A stretch of DNA of 64,000 nucleotides from Mycobacterium bourgelatii (GTDB lineage Bacteria > Actinomycetota > Actinomycetes > Mycobacteriales > Mycobacteriaceae). The notes under the pieces are model-generated. The model was not told where the DNA came from and made no database searches. It worked only from the letters and a program-made list of their open reading frames with translations. Below are positions 31,639-40,250 of the stretch, one piece after another; positions within the stretch are counted from its first letter, which is position 1; the number at the start of each line of letters is the position of its first letter. A program made the position numbers and the translations under genes. The DNA lies in assembly GCF_010723575.1 (NCBI RefSeq), contig NZ_BLKZ01000001.1, forward strand, positions 1,054,001-1,118,000. The letters run 5' to 3'.

Positions 31639-32928
31639 ATGGCGATAACAGACGTCGACGTATTCGCCCATTTGACGGATGCCGACATCGAAAGCCTGGC
31701 CTATGAGCTGGACGCCATCCGCCAGGACATCGAAGACTCTCGCGGCGAGCGGGATGCCCGCTACATCCGCCGCACCATTGCCGCTCAGCGGGCGCTAGAG
31801 GTTTCCGCCCGACTGCTGCTGGCCGCCAGTTCGCGGCGATCGGCCTGGTGGGCGGGCACGGTAACGCTGGGCGTGGCCAAGATCGTCGAGAACATGGAGA
31901 TCGGCCACAACGTCATGCACGGCCAGTGGGACTGGATGAACGACCCCGAGATCCATTCCTCGACGTGGGAATGGGACATGAGCGGGTCGTCCAAGCACTG
32001 GCGGTACACGCACAACTTCGTGCACCACAAGTACACCAACATCCTGGGCATGGACGACGACGTCGGCTACGGCCTGCTGCGCGTCACCCGCGATCAGCCT
32101 TGGAAGCGCTTCAACCTCTTCAATCTGGTCTACAACACGTTGTTGGCCTTGCTGTTTGAGTGGGGCGTAGGCCTGCAGCACGTAGAGATCGGCAAGATCG
32201 TCAAGAAGCGGATGGACCACGAAGAAGCCCGGCAACGCATCGACGAATTCTTGGCCAAGGCGGGACGCCAGGTGGTGAAGGACTACGTCGCGTACCCGGC
32301 GTTGACCTCGTTGTCGCCCGGCGCAACCTACCGGTCCACGTTGACGGCCAACGCGACGGCCAACGTGATCCGCAACGTATGGTCCAACGCCGTCATCTTC
32401 TGCGGTCATTTCCCGGACGGTGCAGAGAAATTCACCAAGACCGACATGATCGGTGAGACCAAGGGGCAGTGGTACCTGCGCCAGATGCTCGGCAGTGCCA
32501 ACTTCGAAGCCGGGCCGGCGCTGCGGTTCATGAGTGGTAACCTGTGCCACCAGATCGAGCACCACCTGTACCCCGACCTGCCGAGCAACAGGCTGCACGA
32601 GATCTCGGTGCGGGTCCGCCAGGTCTGCGACAAATACGACTTGCCTTACACCACAGGCTCTTTCCTGGTGCAGTACGCCAAGACGTGGCGCACTCTGGCC
32701 AAACTGTCGTTGCCCAACAAGTACCTGCGCGACAACGCCGACGATGCGCCGGAGACCCGCAGCGAGCGGATGTTCGCCGAACTGGAAGCCGATTTCGCCG
32801 GTCCTGACCCGGCAACCGGTCGCCGGCGTGGCCTCAAGACGGCGATCGCCACCGTGCGGGGCTGGCGGCGTGACCGGAAGGCCGCAAAGCGGCGCCTGGC
32901 TGGTTCAGACGACGACTTGGCGGCCTAG
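31639..32928 (+). CDS. desA3: Membrane acyl-CoA delta-9 desaturase DesA3
   Basis: A 429-residue membrane di-iron desaturase making oleate from stearoyl-CoA. Histidine boxes: HNVMHGQ, HNFVHHKYTN and HQIEHHLYPDLP. Hydrophobic stretches surround the first box. ATG 31639 is chosen over ATG 31630 because GGGAG at 31625-31629 is then nine bases away and the protein begins MAITDVDVF as in Rv3229c. It works with the reductase encoded just upstream; the M. tuberculosis pair is the isoxyl-sensitive oleate-forming system. Confidence 0.97.
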   Translation: MAITDVDVFAHLTDADIESLAYELDAIRQDIEDSRGERDARYIRRTIAAQRALEVSARLLLAASSRRSAWWAGTVTLGVAKIVENMEIGHNVMHGQWDWMNDPEIHSSTWEWDMSGSSKHWRYTHNFVHHKYTNILGMDDDVGYGLLRVTRDQPWKRFNLFNLVYNTLLALLFEWGVGLQHVEIGKIVKKRMDHEEARQRIDEFLAKAGRQVVKDYVAYPALTSLSPGATYRSTLTANATANVIRNVWSNAVIFCGHFPDGAEKFTKTDMIGETKGQWYLRQMLGSANFEAGPALRFMSGNLCHQIEHHLYPDLPSNRLHEISVRVRQVCDKYDLPYTTGSFLVQYAKTWRTLAKLSLPNKYLRDNADDAPETRSERMFAELEADFAGPDPATGRRRGLKTAIATVRGWRRDRKAAKRRLAGSDDDLAA

Positions 32929-32999
32929 GGCCTTCGCAGCCGCCTTCGCGAATTTTCAACCCTGAGAACACGTTCGCGCGGCGATGCATACTGGGACGC

Positions 33000-34073
33000 G
33001 TGCAGGTATTCGCCGGACAGCAGGTGTCCCACTGGGACTTCCCCAGGAATACCGGCAGCGTCGCACTGATGACGGAATTCGGCCGCCAGCACGGTCTGGC
33101 CGTTTCGGACGTGCTCGAGGGATCCGGCCTGTCCGAATCCGACCTGCACGACCCCGACCGGATGATCTTCGGGCGTCAGGAACTAGCGGTCGCGACCAAC
33201 CTGGTCAACCTCCTCGGTGACCAGTGCGGTCCCGCCGACCTAGGGGTTCGGGTGGGGCGCAGCTATCACGTCGGATCGTTCGGCATCTTCGGTTTCGCCT
33301 GCTTGACCAGCTCCACCTTGGGCGACGCAGTCCGATTCGCCGCCCGGTTCTACGAGCTGAGCTACGGCTTCTGCCTGCCAACGGTCACCTTGGAGGACTC
33401 GGTCGCGGCACTGCGCCTGGACCTGCCCGACCTCACCGGTCCCGTCGCCGATTTCCTGGTGCGCCGGGACATGGCGGCGATCGCACAGGTCATGGCGGAA
33501 TTGGTGGGCCACCCCCTTACCTTCGCCTATATCGAATTAGCAAGTCCCGCAACGGTTTCCGGCGACAACGAGGCACGCGAGATGTTCGGCGTGACACCGC
33601 GTTACGACGCGCCCGCCAACGTGGCCGGATTGCCCGCCGCCCTGCTCGGCGACCGGCTACCTCAAGCCAGCGAGATGAGTGTGGCCATCTGCGAGCAGCA
33701 GTGCCAGGCTCTGCTGGAGCGTCGGCGGCAGCGCACCGGTGTGGCCCGCCTCGTCCGGGATCGGCTGGCGTCGATCGACGGTAAACCCCACACGATCACC
33801 AGCGTCGCCCGGCAACTGGCCATGAGCGAACGCACCCTGCGGCGTCGGCTGGCCGAGGAGAACACCACCTTTCGCGACCTGGTCGAGGAGGTGCATCGCG
33901 TGCTCGCGGAGGAACTGCTGGCCACCGGTGCGCTGTCGGTGGAGGACGTCGCGCTACGGCTGGGGTATGCCGAGGCGACGAGCTTCATCACCGCCTTCAA
34001 GCGGTGGACGGGCACGACCCCGGCTCGATATCAGCGTTCGGTGGCGCCGCGCGCCCGCTCGCTCGCCGTTTAG
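33000..34073 (+). CDS. AraC-family transcriptional regulator (arabinose-binding-like N-domain)
   Basis: A 357-residue regulator: N-terminal ~200-residue ligand-binding domain of the type seen in VirS/OruR-like AraC proteins (starting SHWDFPRNTGSVALM) and a C-terminal AraC HTH (SVARQLAMSERTLRRRLAEE, VEDVALRLGYAEATSFITAF). The GTG start keeps the SHWDFPR motif often found at this family's N-terminus. It lies between desA3 and the divergent monooxygenase/hydratase genes and may activate them. Confidence 0.9.
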   Translation: MQVFAGQQVSHWDFPRNTGSVALMTEFGRQHGLAVSDVLEGSGLSESDLHDPDRMIFGRQELAVATNLVNLLGDQCGPADLGVRVGRSYHVGSFGIFGFACLTSSTLGDAVRFAARFYELSYGFCLPTVTLEDSVAALRLDLPDLTGPVADFLVRRDMAAIAQVMAELVGHPLTFAYIELASPATVSGDNEAREMFGVTPRYDAPANVAGLPAALLGDRLPQASEMSVAICEQQCQALLERRRQRTGVARLVRDRLASIDGKPHTITSVARQLAMSERTLRRRLAEENTTFRDLVEEVHRVLAEELLATGALSVEDVALRLGYAEATSFITAFKRWTGTTPARYQRSVAPRARSLAV

Positions 34074-34108
34074 CGTCGCGCGGCCCCGGCGGAACCGTCA
34101 GGTGACGG

Positions 34109-34915
34109 TCAGCCCTGGTCTCGGGCCGACGGGAACTGTGGTTGGCGCTTTTCCCGGAGGGCGGTGTAGCCCTCCACCACGTCCGGGCCGAGGAACGTCA
34201 GCATCTCGTAGGCCGCGGACTGGTCAAAGGTTGGTCCGGCGCTGCGCAACCAGTTGTTCAGGGCTCGCTTGGTGAGGCGGATCGCCGGTTGCGACCCGGT
34301 TGCCAACACGTCAGCGACCCGCAACGCCTCGTCGAGGACCTGCTCACGGGGGAGGGCCTTGGCGACGAGTCCGATGCGCTCGGCTTCGGCGCCGCTGACC
34401 ATTTCGCCGGTGAGCAAGTAGTAGCGAGACTTGGCCATGCCGGCCAGGAGCGGCCAAATGATCGCGGCGTGGTCCCCGGCGGCGACACCGAGTTTCACGT
34501 GTCCGTCGCCGATCTTGGCGTCTTCGGCGGCGATCGCAACATCGGCCAGCAGGGCGGCAACCGTTCCGGCGCCGACGGCGACTCCGTTGATCGCCGACAC
34601 GATCGGCTTGGGACAGTTGATGATGTTGTAGACCAGGTCGCTCATCTCGTGGAGCATGTGCGAAACCCGCTCGTAGTCACCGGCCATGCGCTCAACCATC
34701 GCCAGGTCACCGCCTGCCGAGAACGCCTTGCCGGCGCCGGTGATCACGGCGACGCGGGTCTGGGGGTCTGCCGCCACATCAACCCAGATCCGCGCCAGCT
34801 CGCTGTGCATCTGCTCGTCGGCCGCGTTGTACTTCTCCGGGCGGTCCAGCGTGATCAACAGCACCCCGTTGTCGCGGCGCTCCAACCGCAATTGCTGGTA
34901 GTCGTCGAATCCCAT
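34109..34915 (-). CDS. Enoyl-CoA hydratase/isomerase family protein
   Basis: A 268-residue crotonase-fold enzyme: LLITLDRPEKYNAADEQM, oxyanion hole VITGAGKAFSAGGDLAM and INGVAVGAGTVAALLADVAI. The usual catalytic Glu in the GxxPxxG region is replaced by KLGVAAGDHAAI, so exact chemistry (hydratase, isomerase or other) is uncertain. It is divergent from the monooxygenase operon; shared direct repeats lie between. Confidence 0.9.
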   Translation of the reverse strand: MGFDDYQQLRLERRDNGVLLITLDRPEKYNAADEQMHSELARIWVDVAADPQTRVAVITGAGKAFSAGGDLAMVERMAGDYERVSHMLHEMSDLVYNIINCPKPIVSAINGVAVGAGTVAALLADVAIAAEDAKIGDGHVKLGVAAGDHAAIIWPLLAGMAKSRYYLLTGEMVSGAEAERIGLVAKALPREQVLDEALRVADVLATGSQPAIRLTKRALNNWLRSAGPTFDQSAAYEMLTFLGPDVVEGYTALREKRQPQFPSARDQG

Positions 34916-34970
34916 GAGTCCGGGTCCCTCGCTTCCTGGCGTGGCAATACAGCTGCGGCTGTTCTCGGCT

Positions 34971-35024
34971 GACCGCCATAGTCAACCACCGACCGACGGG
35001 ACGGTAGTTCGACCGCGATAGTGA
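34971..35024. promoter_or_regulatory. Two direct half-sites, 40 bp apart, in a divergent promoter
   Basis: GACCGCCATAGTCA (34971-34984) and GACCGCGATAGTGA (35011-35024) match at 12 of 14 positions and start exactly 40 bases apart, between the divergent hydratase and monooxygenase genes. Direct repeats on one face of the helix are typical of AraC-type activators, and such a gene is the next one upstream. Confidence 0.4.
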
Positions 35025-35110
35025 GGCAAACCGCCACCGTGGCCGAAATTATGGATTTGCCGTCCGCAATTTGCTGTCGCTGACCACTCACCCGCTCATA
35101 ACTTGGGCTT

Positions 35111-36604
35111 ATGAGCTCGAATACTCGTCCCCGCGTACTGGTGATCGGCGCCGGCTTCGGTGGGCTGGCCGCCGCCTACGAACTGTCGAGAGACGGCCTC
35201 GCCGACGTGACCGTGCTGGAAAAGGCCGACGACATCGGCGGCGTGTGGCGGGACAACACCTACCCCGGTGCCGCCTGCGATGTTCCGTCGAACCTGTACT
35301 CGTACTCGTTCGCCCGGAAGAACGACTGGAACCGCAGGTACGCCGAGCAACCCGACATCCTCGACTACATCCACGACACGGCCGACCGGTTCGGCCTGCG
35401 CGGCCTGGTCCGCACCGGCGTGGAGGTCACCTCCGCGGAGTATGACGACAGCACCGTCACCTGGCGGGTGACGACCTCGGCCGGCGACACCTACGAGGCC
35501 GACGTGCTGATCCCCGCAGTGGGTCAGCTGTCACGCCCGGCGTTCCCGGGGATTCCGGGGCTCGACTCGTTCTCGGGGCCGTCCTTTCACTCCGCCCAGT
35601 GGCGCCATGACGTCGACCTCACTGGCAAGCGCATCGCGGTGATCGGCACCGGGGCATCGGCGATCCAGTTCGTGCCCCGGATCCGTGAGACGGCCGGCCA
35701 CGTGACCGTCTTCCAGCGCTCCGCGCCGTATGTGATCCCGAAGCTGGACCGCGCGTACACCCCGGCGCACCACGACGCGTTCCAGCATGTGCCCGGCTTC
35801 GCTGCCGCCATGCGCGGCGCGATTTGGGAGACCACCGAACTGCTGGGCTTTGCCCTGCTCAAAGCCGCCCCACTGGCTCGGGTGCTGAAGGGCCTTGCCG
35901 CGGCTAATCTCAAGCGCCACATCAAGGATCCGGTGCTGCGGGCCAAGCTGACGCCCGACTACCCGATCGGTTGCAAGCGCGTGCTGTTCAGCAGCGAGTG
36001 GTATCCGGCATTGGCCTGCGACAACGTCAACGTCGAGACCGACCACATCGTCGAGGTGACGGAGACCGGCGTGCGCACCGCCGACGGCCGACTGCACGAA
36101 GTGGACGTGATCATCTACGGCACCGGATTCAAGGCCACCGAGTTCCTCGCCCCGATGACGATCACCGGCCGCGACGGACGAGACCTGCAGTCCGAATGGG
36201 CCGATGGTGCCCACGCCCATCTCGGCATCGCCGTGCCCGGCTTTCCGAACATGTTCCTGATCTACGGTCCGAACACAAATCTCGGTAGTAGCTCGGTGAT
36301 TTTGATGATGGAGCAGCAGGCCGGTTACATCCGCCAGATCGTCGAGGAGCTGGCTCGCCGCGGCACTGGCCGGGCATTCGAGGTGTGGCGCTCGGTGGCG
36401 GAAACGTACGACGCCGAGATCCAGTCCCGCCTAGAGAGGGGCGTCTGGAGCCAGTGCAACAACTGGTATCGGACCGCTTCGGGCCGCGTAACCACCAACT
36501 GGCCCGGGCTGGTGCACGAATATCAGCGTCGCACCCGGACCGCGGTGCTCGACGACTACCTGGAAGTGCTGCCGAAGTTCCAGCCGGAAGAGGTAGGTGC
36601 GTGA
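35111..36604 (+). CDS. Flavin monooxygenase, Baeyer-Villiger type
   Basis: A 497-residue FAD/NADPH enzyme. FAD Rossmann motif VLVIGAGFGGLAAAYEL, GGVWRDNTYPGAACDVPS of the family, the BVMO-like fingerprint FSGPSFHSAQWRHD, and NADPH Rossmann IAVIGTGASAIQF. Such enzymes insert oxygen into ketones (giving esters or lactones) and in mycobacteria include EthA and MymA. Its stop overlaps the GTG of the GMC oxidase (GTGA), so the pair is coupled. Confidence 0.92.
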   Translation: MSSNTRPRVLVIGAGFGGLAAAYELSRDGLADVTVLEKADDIGGVWRDNTYPGAACDVPSNLYSYSFARKNDWNRRYAEQPDILDYIHDTADRFGLRGLVRTGVEVTSAEYDDSTVTWRVTTSAGDTYEADVLIPAVGQLSRPAFPGIPGLDSFSGPSFHSAQWRHDVDLTGKRIAVIGTGASAIQFVPRIRETAGHVTVFQRSAPYVIPKLDRAYTPAHHDAFQHVPGFAAAMRGAIWETTELLGFALLKAAPLARVLKGLAAANLKRHIKDPVLRAKLTPDYPIGCKRVLFSSEWYPALACDNVNVETDHIVEVTETGVRTADGRLHEVDVIIYGTGFKATEFLAPMTITGRDGRDLQSEWADGAHAHLGIAVPGFPNMFLIYGPNTNLGSSSVILMMEQQAGYIRQIVEELARRGTGRAFEVWRSVAETYDAEIQSRLERGVWSQCNNWYRTASGRVTTNWPGLVHEYQRRTRTAVLDDYLEVLPKFQPEEVGA

Positions 36605-38328
36605 CCTCCGGGTTCGACTACGACGTACTGGTCATCGGATCCGGCTTCGGCGGCAGCGTAACGGCGCTACGCCTGAGCGAAAAAAACTATCGGGTAGGCG
36701 TTCTCGAGGCGGGCCGCCGGTTCCGCGATCAGGACTTCGCCAAGAACAATTGGCACATCCGCGATTACCTGTTCAAGCCTTCCCTTGGTTGTTACGGGAT
36801 CCAGCGGATTGACCTGCTCTCCGACGCCGTCGTACTCAGTGGCGCGGGAGTGGGTGGCGGCTCGCTCGTTTACGCGAACACGCTCTACGAACCCGGCGAC
36901 TCCTTCTACGCCGACCCGCGCTGGAGCGGAATCACCGATTGGAAGGACGAACTGGGGCGGTGGTACGACCAGGCCACCCGAATGCTCGGCGTCGAAACCT
37001 ATCCGCGCACCACGCCTTCGGACAAGGTGATGCTGCAGATCGCCACCGACCTCGGCGTTGCTGACTCCTTCCACGCCACCCGCGTCGGCGTGTGCTTCAC
37101 CGATGCGGACGGCCGCCTCGCCGAACCGGGCGCCCCGGTTGGCGATCCGTACTTCGGCGGAGCCGGACCGGACCGCAACGCGTGCAGGCACTGCGGCGAG
37201 TGCATGACCGGGTGTCGGCACAACGCCAAGAACACGCTGGTAAAGAACTACCTCTATCTCGCCGAGCGGCTCGGCGCGAAAGTTCATCCGCTGACCACGG
37301 TCGTCGACGTCCGGCCGCGTTCGAACGGCGGGTACGACGTCGTCACGCGTCGTACCGGGGGCAAGTTCCGTCGGCGCCGCCGCACCTTCACCGCCGAACA
37401 GGTGGTGTTCTCGGCCGCCGCGCTCGGCACCCAGCGGTTGCTGCACAAGCTGCGCGACCGGGGCAGCCTGCCGCACATTTCACCCAAACTCGGCGAACTT
37501 TCGCGGACCAACTCCGAGGCCATCCTCGCCGTGCGGGCCCGCGGCGACGACGTCGACTATTCCGAGGGCGTGGCCATCACGTCCTCGATCCACCCGGACA
37601 GCCATACCCATGTGGAGCCATGCCGATACGGTCACGACTCCAACCTGATGGGGTTGCTGGGGACCGTTCTGGTCGACGGTCTGGACGGCGTCGGAAAACG
37701 ACGCGGCCGATGGCGGACCGGCCTGAAAGAGCTTGTGCAACAACGACGAGACCTGCCCCGCCTGTTGAACCCCAAGCGCTGGTCGGAGCAGACCATCCCG
37801 CTGCTGGTGATGCAAACGCACGACAACTCGCTCACCACGTTCACCCGCCGCTCGCTGTTCGGCCGGCGCATGGTGACACGCCAAGGCGTGGGCGAACCCA
37901 ACCCGACGTGGATTCCGGTCGGCCACAAGGTCGCCCGGCTCGCGGCCGATCACCTGGACGGCATTGCCGGTGGCGCCTGGGCCGACCTGGCGGACATTCC
38001 GATGACGGGTCACTTCATCGGCGGCTGTGTGATCGGTGAAACCGCCAACGACGGCGTGGTCGACCCGTATCACCGGATGCACGGATACCCGGGCCTGCAC
38101 GTGATCGACGGTTCCACCATCACCGCGAATCTGGGTGTGAACCCGTCGCTCACCATCACCGCGCTGGCCGAGCGCGCCGCGTCGCTGTGGCCCAACAAGG
38201 GCGAGCCGGACCCGCGCCCGCCGCTTGGCGCCGGTTACGTCCGCATCCCTGCCGTGTCCCCGCGCAACCCCGCGGTGCCGGCGAGCGCGCCCGGCGCACT
38301 GCGTGGCGACCGGGACTACGCTCTATGA
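36601..38328 (+). CDS. GMC-type FAD oxidoreductase, cholesterol oxidase ChoD-like
   Basis: A 575-residue flavoenzyme: VLVIGSGFGGSVTALRL, GAGVGGGSLVYANTLYEP and a C-terminal GGCVIGETANDGVVDPYHR...GVNPSLTITALAERAA arrangement. It also has a ferredoxin-like Cys group, CRHCGECMTGCRHNAKNT. The overall pattern closely matches ChoD (Rv3409c), so it may oxidise a sterol or other cyclic alcohol. GTG 36601 is chosen because it overlaps the upstream stop. It is probably a paralog, since choD itself lies elsewhere in M. tuberculosis. Confidence 0.9.
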   Translation: MTSGFDYDVLVIGSGFGGSVTALRLSEKNYRVGVLEAGRRFRDQDFAKNNWHIRDYLFKPSLGCYGIQRIDLLSDAVVLSGAGVGGGSLVYANTLYEPGDSFYADPRWSGITDWKDELGRWYDQATRMLGVETYPRTTPSDKVMLQIATDLGVADSFHATRVGVCFTDADGRLAEPGAPVGDPYFGGAGPDRNACRHCGECMTGCRHNAKNTLVKNYLYLAERLGAKVHPLTTVVDVRPRSNGGYDVVTRRTGGKFRRRRRTFTAEQVVFSAAALGTQRLLHKLRDRGSLPHISPKLGELSRTNSEAILAVRARGDDVDYSEGVAITSSIHPDSHTHVEPCRYGHDSNLMGLLGTVLVDGLDGVGKRRGRWRTGLKELVQQRRDLPRLLNPKRWSEQTIPLLVMQTHDNSLTTFTRRSLFGRRMVTRQGVGEPNPTWIPVGHKVARLAADHLDGIAGGAWADLADIPMTGHFIGGCVIGETANDGVVDPYHRMHGYPGLHVIDGSTITANLGVNPSLTITALAERAASLWPNKGEPDPRPPLGAGYVRIPAVSPRNPAVPASAPGALRGDRDYAL

Positions 38329-38866
38329 CGTGCTCGCAGCTTTTGGTTTCGAATCCCTCGGTGTGGTCGTCGGCGACATGTTCTTCGTCGACCCCTCGCC
38401 GAACACCGGCCAGGAAACGCCGGAACGGGGAGTCAGACTCGAACTTCGCCTGGTCGACCGGGACGAGCCCCAGGGGTCGATCTACGCGGGAATCCCCATC
38501 GGCTTCGGGCGTCCGGTGTGGCGGGTGGATCTCTTCGAATCAACCGAAAGCCCACCCGGGACCCTGGACCGCGCGCATCACCACCCCCGGTTCGACGGTT
38601 GGGAGCCCGGCCGCCGACATTTCGTCCCCGAGCTGACCGCGGACCCGGTGTCCTGGTTGGCCAACGAGCTGGCCGATCCGGCCGCCGTGCTGGCTCGGTC
38701 CGGCATCGATGTTGACGAGGTTGCCGAGGGCGACCTGACCGGGCTGGCCGCAGCGGCTCCGGAGATCGTCGCCACGGTGAAACGGATGCTGGACGGCGTG
38801 TGGAACGGCGAGTTGGCTCCGGTTCCCGCCGAGCCGGTCGCCGCCGCCCGCACCGGCTGGCTCTGA
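38303..38866 (+). CDS. Conserved hypothetical protein in the monooxygenase/GMC operon
   Basis: A 187-residue soluble protein with MFFVDPSPNTGQE, YAGIPIGFGRPVWRVDLFES and a His run in AHHHPRFDGWEPGRRHF. I do not recognise a function. The GTG at 38303 gives VATGTTLYDVLAAFGF and overlaps the GMC gene by 26 bases; a GTG at 38330 would avoid most overlap. An ATG at 38325 overlapping the GMC stop is in another frame and leads to a non-protein-like translation. Confidence 0.75.
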   Translation: MATGTTLYDVLAAFGFESLGVVVGDMFFVDPSPNTGQETPERGVRLELRLVDRDEPQGSIYAGIPIGFGRPVWRVDLFESTESPPGTLDRAHHHPRFDGWEPGRRHFVPELTADPVSWLANELADPAAVLARSGIDVDEVAEGDLTGLAAAAPEIVATVKRMLDGVWNGELAPVPAEPVAAARTGWL

Positions 38867-38877
38867 GCACTCGCCGC

Positions 38878-39744
38878 ATGCGTCCGGTAATCATCGAATG
38901 CGCCATCAACGGATTGACTTCGAAGGCGACCAATCCCCATGTGCCGGTTGAACCTTCGGAGATCACCGCGGATGCGCTGGCCTGCATAGCGGCGGGTGCG
39001 GCCATCATCCACAATCACATCGACCTGCCCGGCGCGACCGTGGAGCAGGCCGCGGAACGCTACCTCGAGGGGTGGCGGCCGGTCCTCGCCGTTCGGCCGG
39101 ACGCCTTGCTGTACCCGACGATCCACTTCGACGAGAGCTATTCGATTTCGTACGAACACCTCATCCCGCTTGCCGCGGCCGGGATGCGCGTCGGCCTCAC
39201 CGATCCCGGCTCGGTAAACCTCGGCGGCTCCGACGCCGACGGCGTGCCGGTGGGAGATTTCGTCTACCGCAACTCATTCCAAACGATCGGCCGGGCCTTC
39301 GACATCTGCCGTCAGGCGAAGCTCGGCCCCAGTCTGGCGATCTATGAGCCCGGTTTTCTGCGTGCCGCGCTGGCCTGGTGGCGAGCCGACAAGTTGCCGC
39401 AAGGGACGATGATCAAGCTTTACTTCTCCACCGAGAACGGCTATTTGGGGGCGCCGTTCGGTCTGCCCCCAACGGAGCGCGCGCTCGATGCCTACCTGGA
39501 ATTGCTTGACGGATGCGACATCCCATGGGCGGTGTCGGTCGTCGGCGGGGATCTGTGCGCCAGTCCGATCGCCCGGCTGGCCCTCGAACGCGGCGGACAT
39601 CTGCACCTGGGACTCGAGTTCTATCGCGGCGACCGCACGCCCACCAATGTCGAGTTGGTGACGGAGGCCGTCAGTCTCTGTCAAGGCATGGGCCGCGACG
39701 TTGCGACGCCCGAGCGGGCGGCGCAGATCCTCGGGCTGCCCTAA
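38878..39744 (+). CDS. Beta-keto acid cleavage enzyme (BKACE, DUF849)
   Basis: A 288-residue TIM-barrel protein: IIECAINGLTSK near the N-terminus, AAIIHNHIDLPGATV (the His-x-His zinc site), YFSTENGYLGAPFGLPPT and GGHLHLGLEF. BKACE enzymes condense a beta-keto acid with acetyl-CoA, giving acetoacetate and a new acyl-CoA. The position after the monooxygenase and oxidase suggests that the substrate is made by ring opening. ATG 38878 sits 11 bases after the upstream stop. The stop overlaps the convergent DUF302 gene by 3 bases. Confidence 0.88.
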   Translation: MRPVIIECAINGLTSKATNPHVPVEPSEITADALACIAAGAAIIHNHIDLPGATVEQAAERYLEGWRPVLAVRPDALLYPTIHFDESYSISYEHLIPLAAAGMRVGLTDPGSVNLGGSDADGVPVGDFVYRNSFQTIGRAFDICRQAKLGPSLAIYEPGFLRAALAWWRADKLPQGTMIKLYFSTENGYLGAPFGLPPTERALDAYLELLDGCDIPWAVSVVGGDLCASPIARLALERGGHLHLGLEFYRGDRTPTNVELVTEAVSLCQGMGRDVATPERAAQILGLP

Positions 39745-40250
39745 GAGTTGGTCACCTTGGCGGCCAACGCCGCCAACTTTGCGTCGAGTTCTTCTGCGGC
39801 GGCGAGTAATTCGGGATTGGCTTCGACCACCATCAACGACGAGGGCTTGACGTAAGTGAGGCTGCTGCCAGTGGGCTCGTCGAGGATCAAGAGTTCGACA
39901 GGGGCGAACAGGCCTGCGGTGACGTCGTGGCGGAGCATCGTTACCGCGATCAGCGGGTTGCCGAGCATGACACGCAGCACCTTGCGGTCGATACCGGCGT
40001 TCGCGATCCAGGCGCCGTGGTCGATCAGGGCGAACAACATGAAACCGCTTGCGCCGACGTGGGCTTGGAGCAGCTGCTCAAAGGAATCCCAGCCGACCGT
40101 CGGTTCCTGGACCTTGCGAAACGGAACCGGCTTGTCGCCGATGTCGGCTAACAGCGCCGCCACCAATTCGTCGTAGCTCTTGGTGCTCTCGTAACGCACT
40201 CGCACGCCCTGGAATTGGGTTTCCTTCGGCTCAGAGGGAGGGGTAGTCAC
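39741..40250 (-). CDS. DUF302-family protein
   Basis: A 169-residue protein of the DUF302 fold: VRYESTKSYDELVAALLADIG, FMLFALIDHGAWIANAG and GLFAPVELLILDEPTGSS. The family binds heme or small ligands in some bacteria, but function here is unknown. It is translationally coupled to the NmrA-like gene upstream (ATGA at 40247-40250). Confidence 0.82.
   Translation of the reverse strand: MTTPPSEPKETQFQGVRVRYESTKSYDELVAALLADIGDKPVPFRKVQEPTVGWDSFEQLLQAHVGASGFMLFALIDHGAWIANAGIDRKVLRVMLGNPLIAVTMLRHDVTAGLFAPVELLILDEPTGSSLTYVKPSSLMVVEANPELLAAAEELDAKLAALAAKVTNS

Noticed and set aside
35021..35036. Third copy of the TGAGGC-N4-GCCTCA palindrome
   Set aside because: Only TGAGGCAAAC is present; the right half is CGCCAC with an extra base, so it is not a convincing site.
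38325..38636. ATG overlapping the ChoD-like stop as the start of the next gene
   Set aside because: That frame gives a Ser/Thr/Arg-rich product without structure; the frame beginning at 38303 is clearly protein-like.
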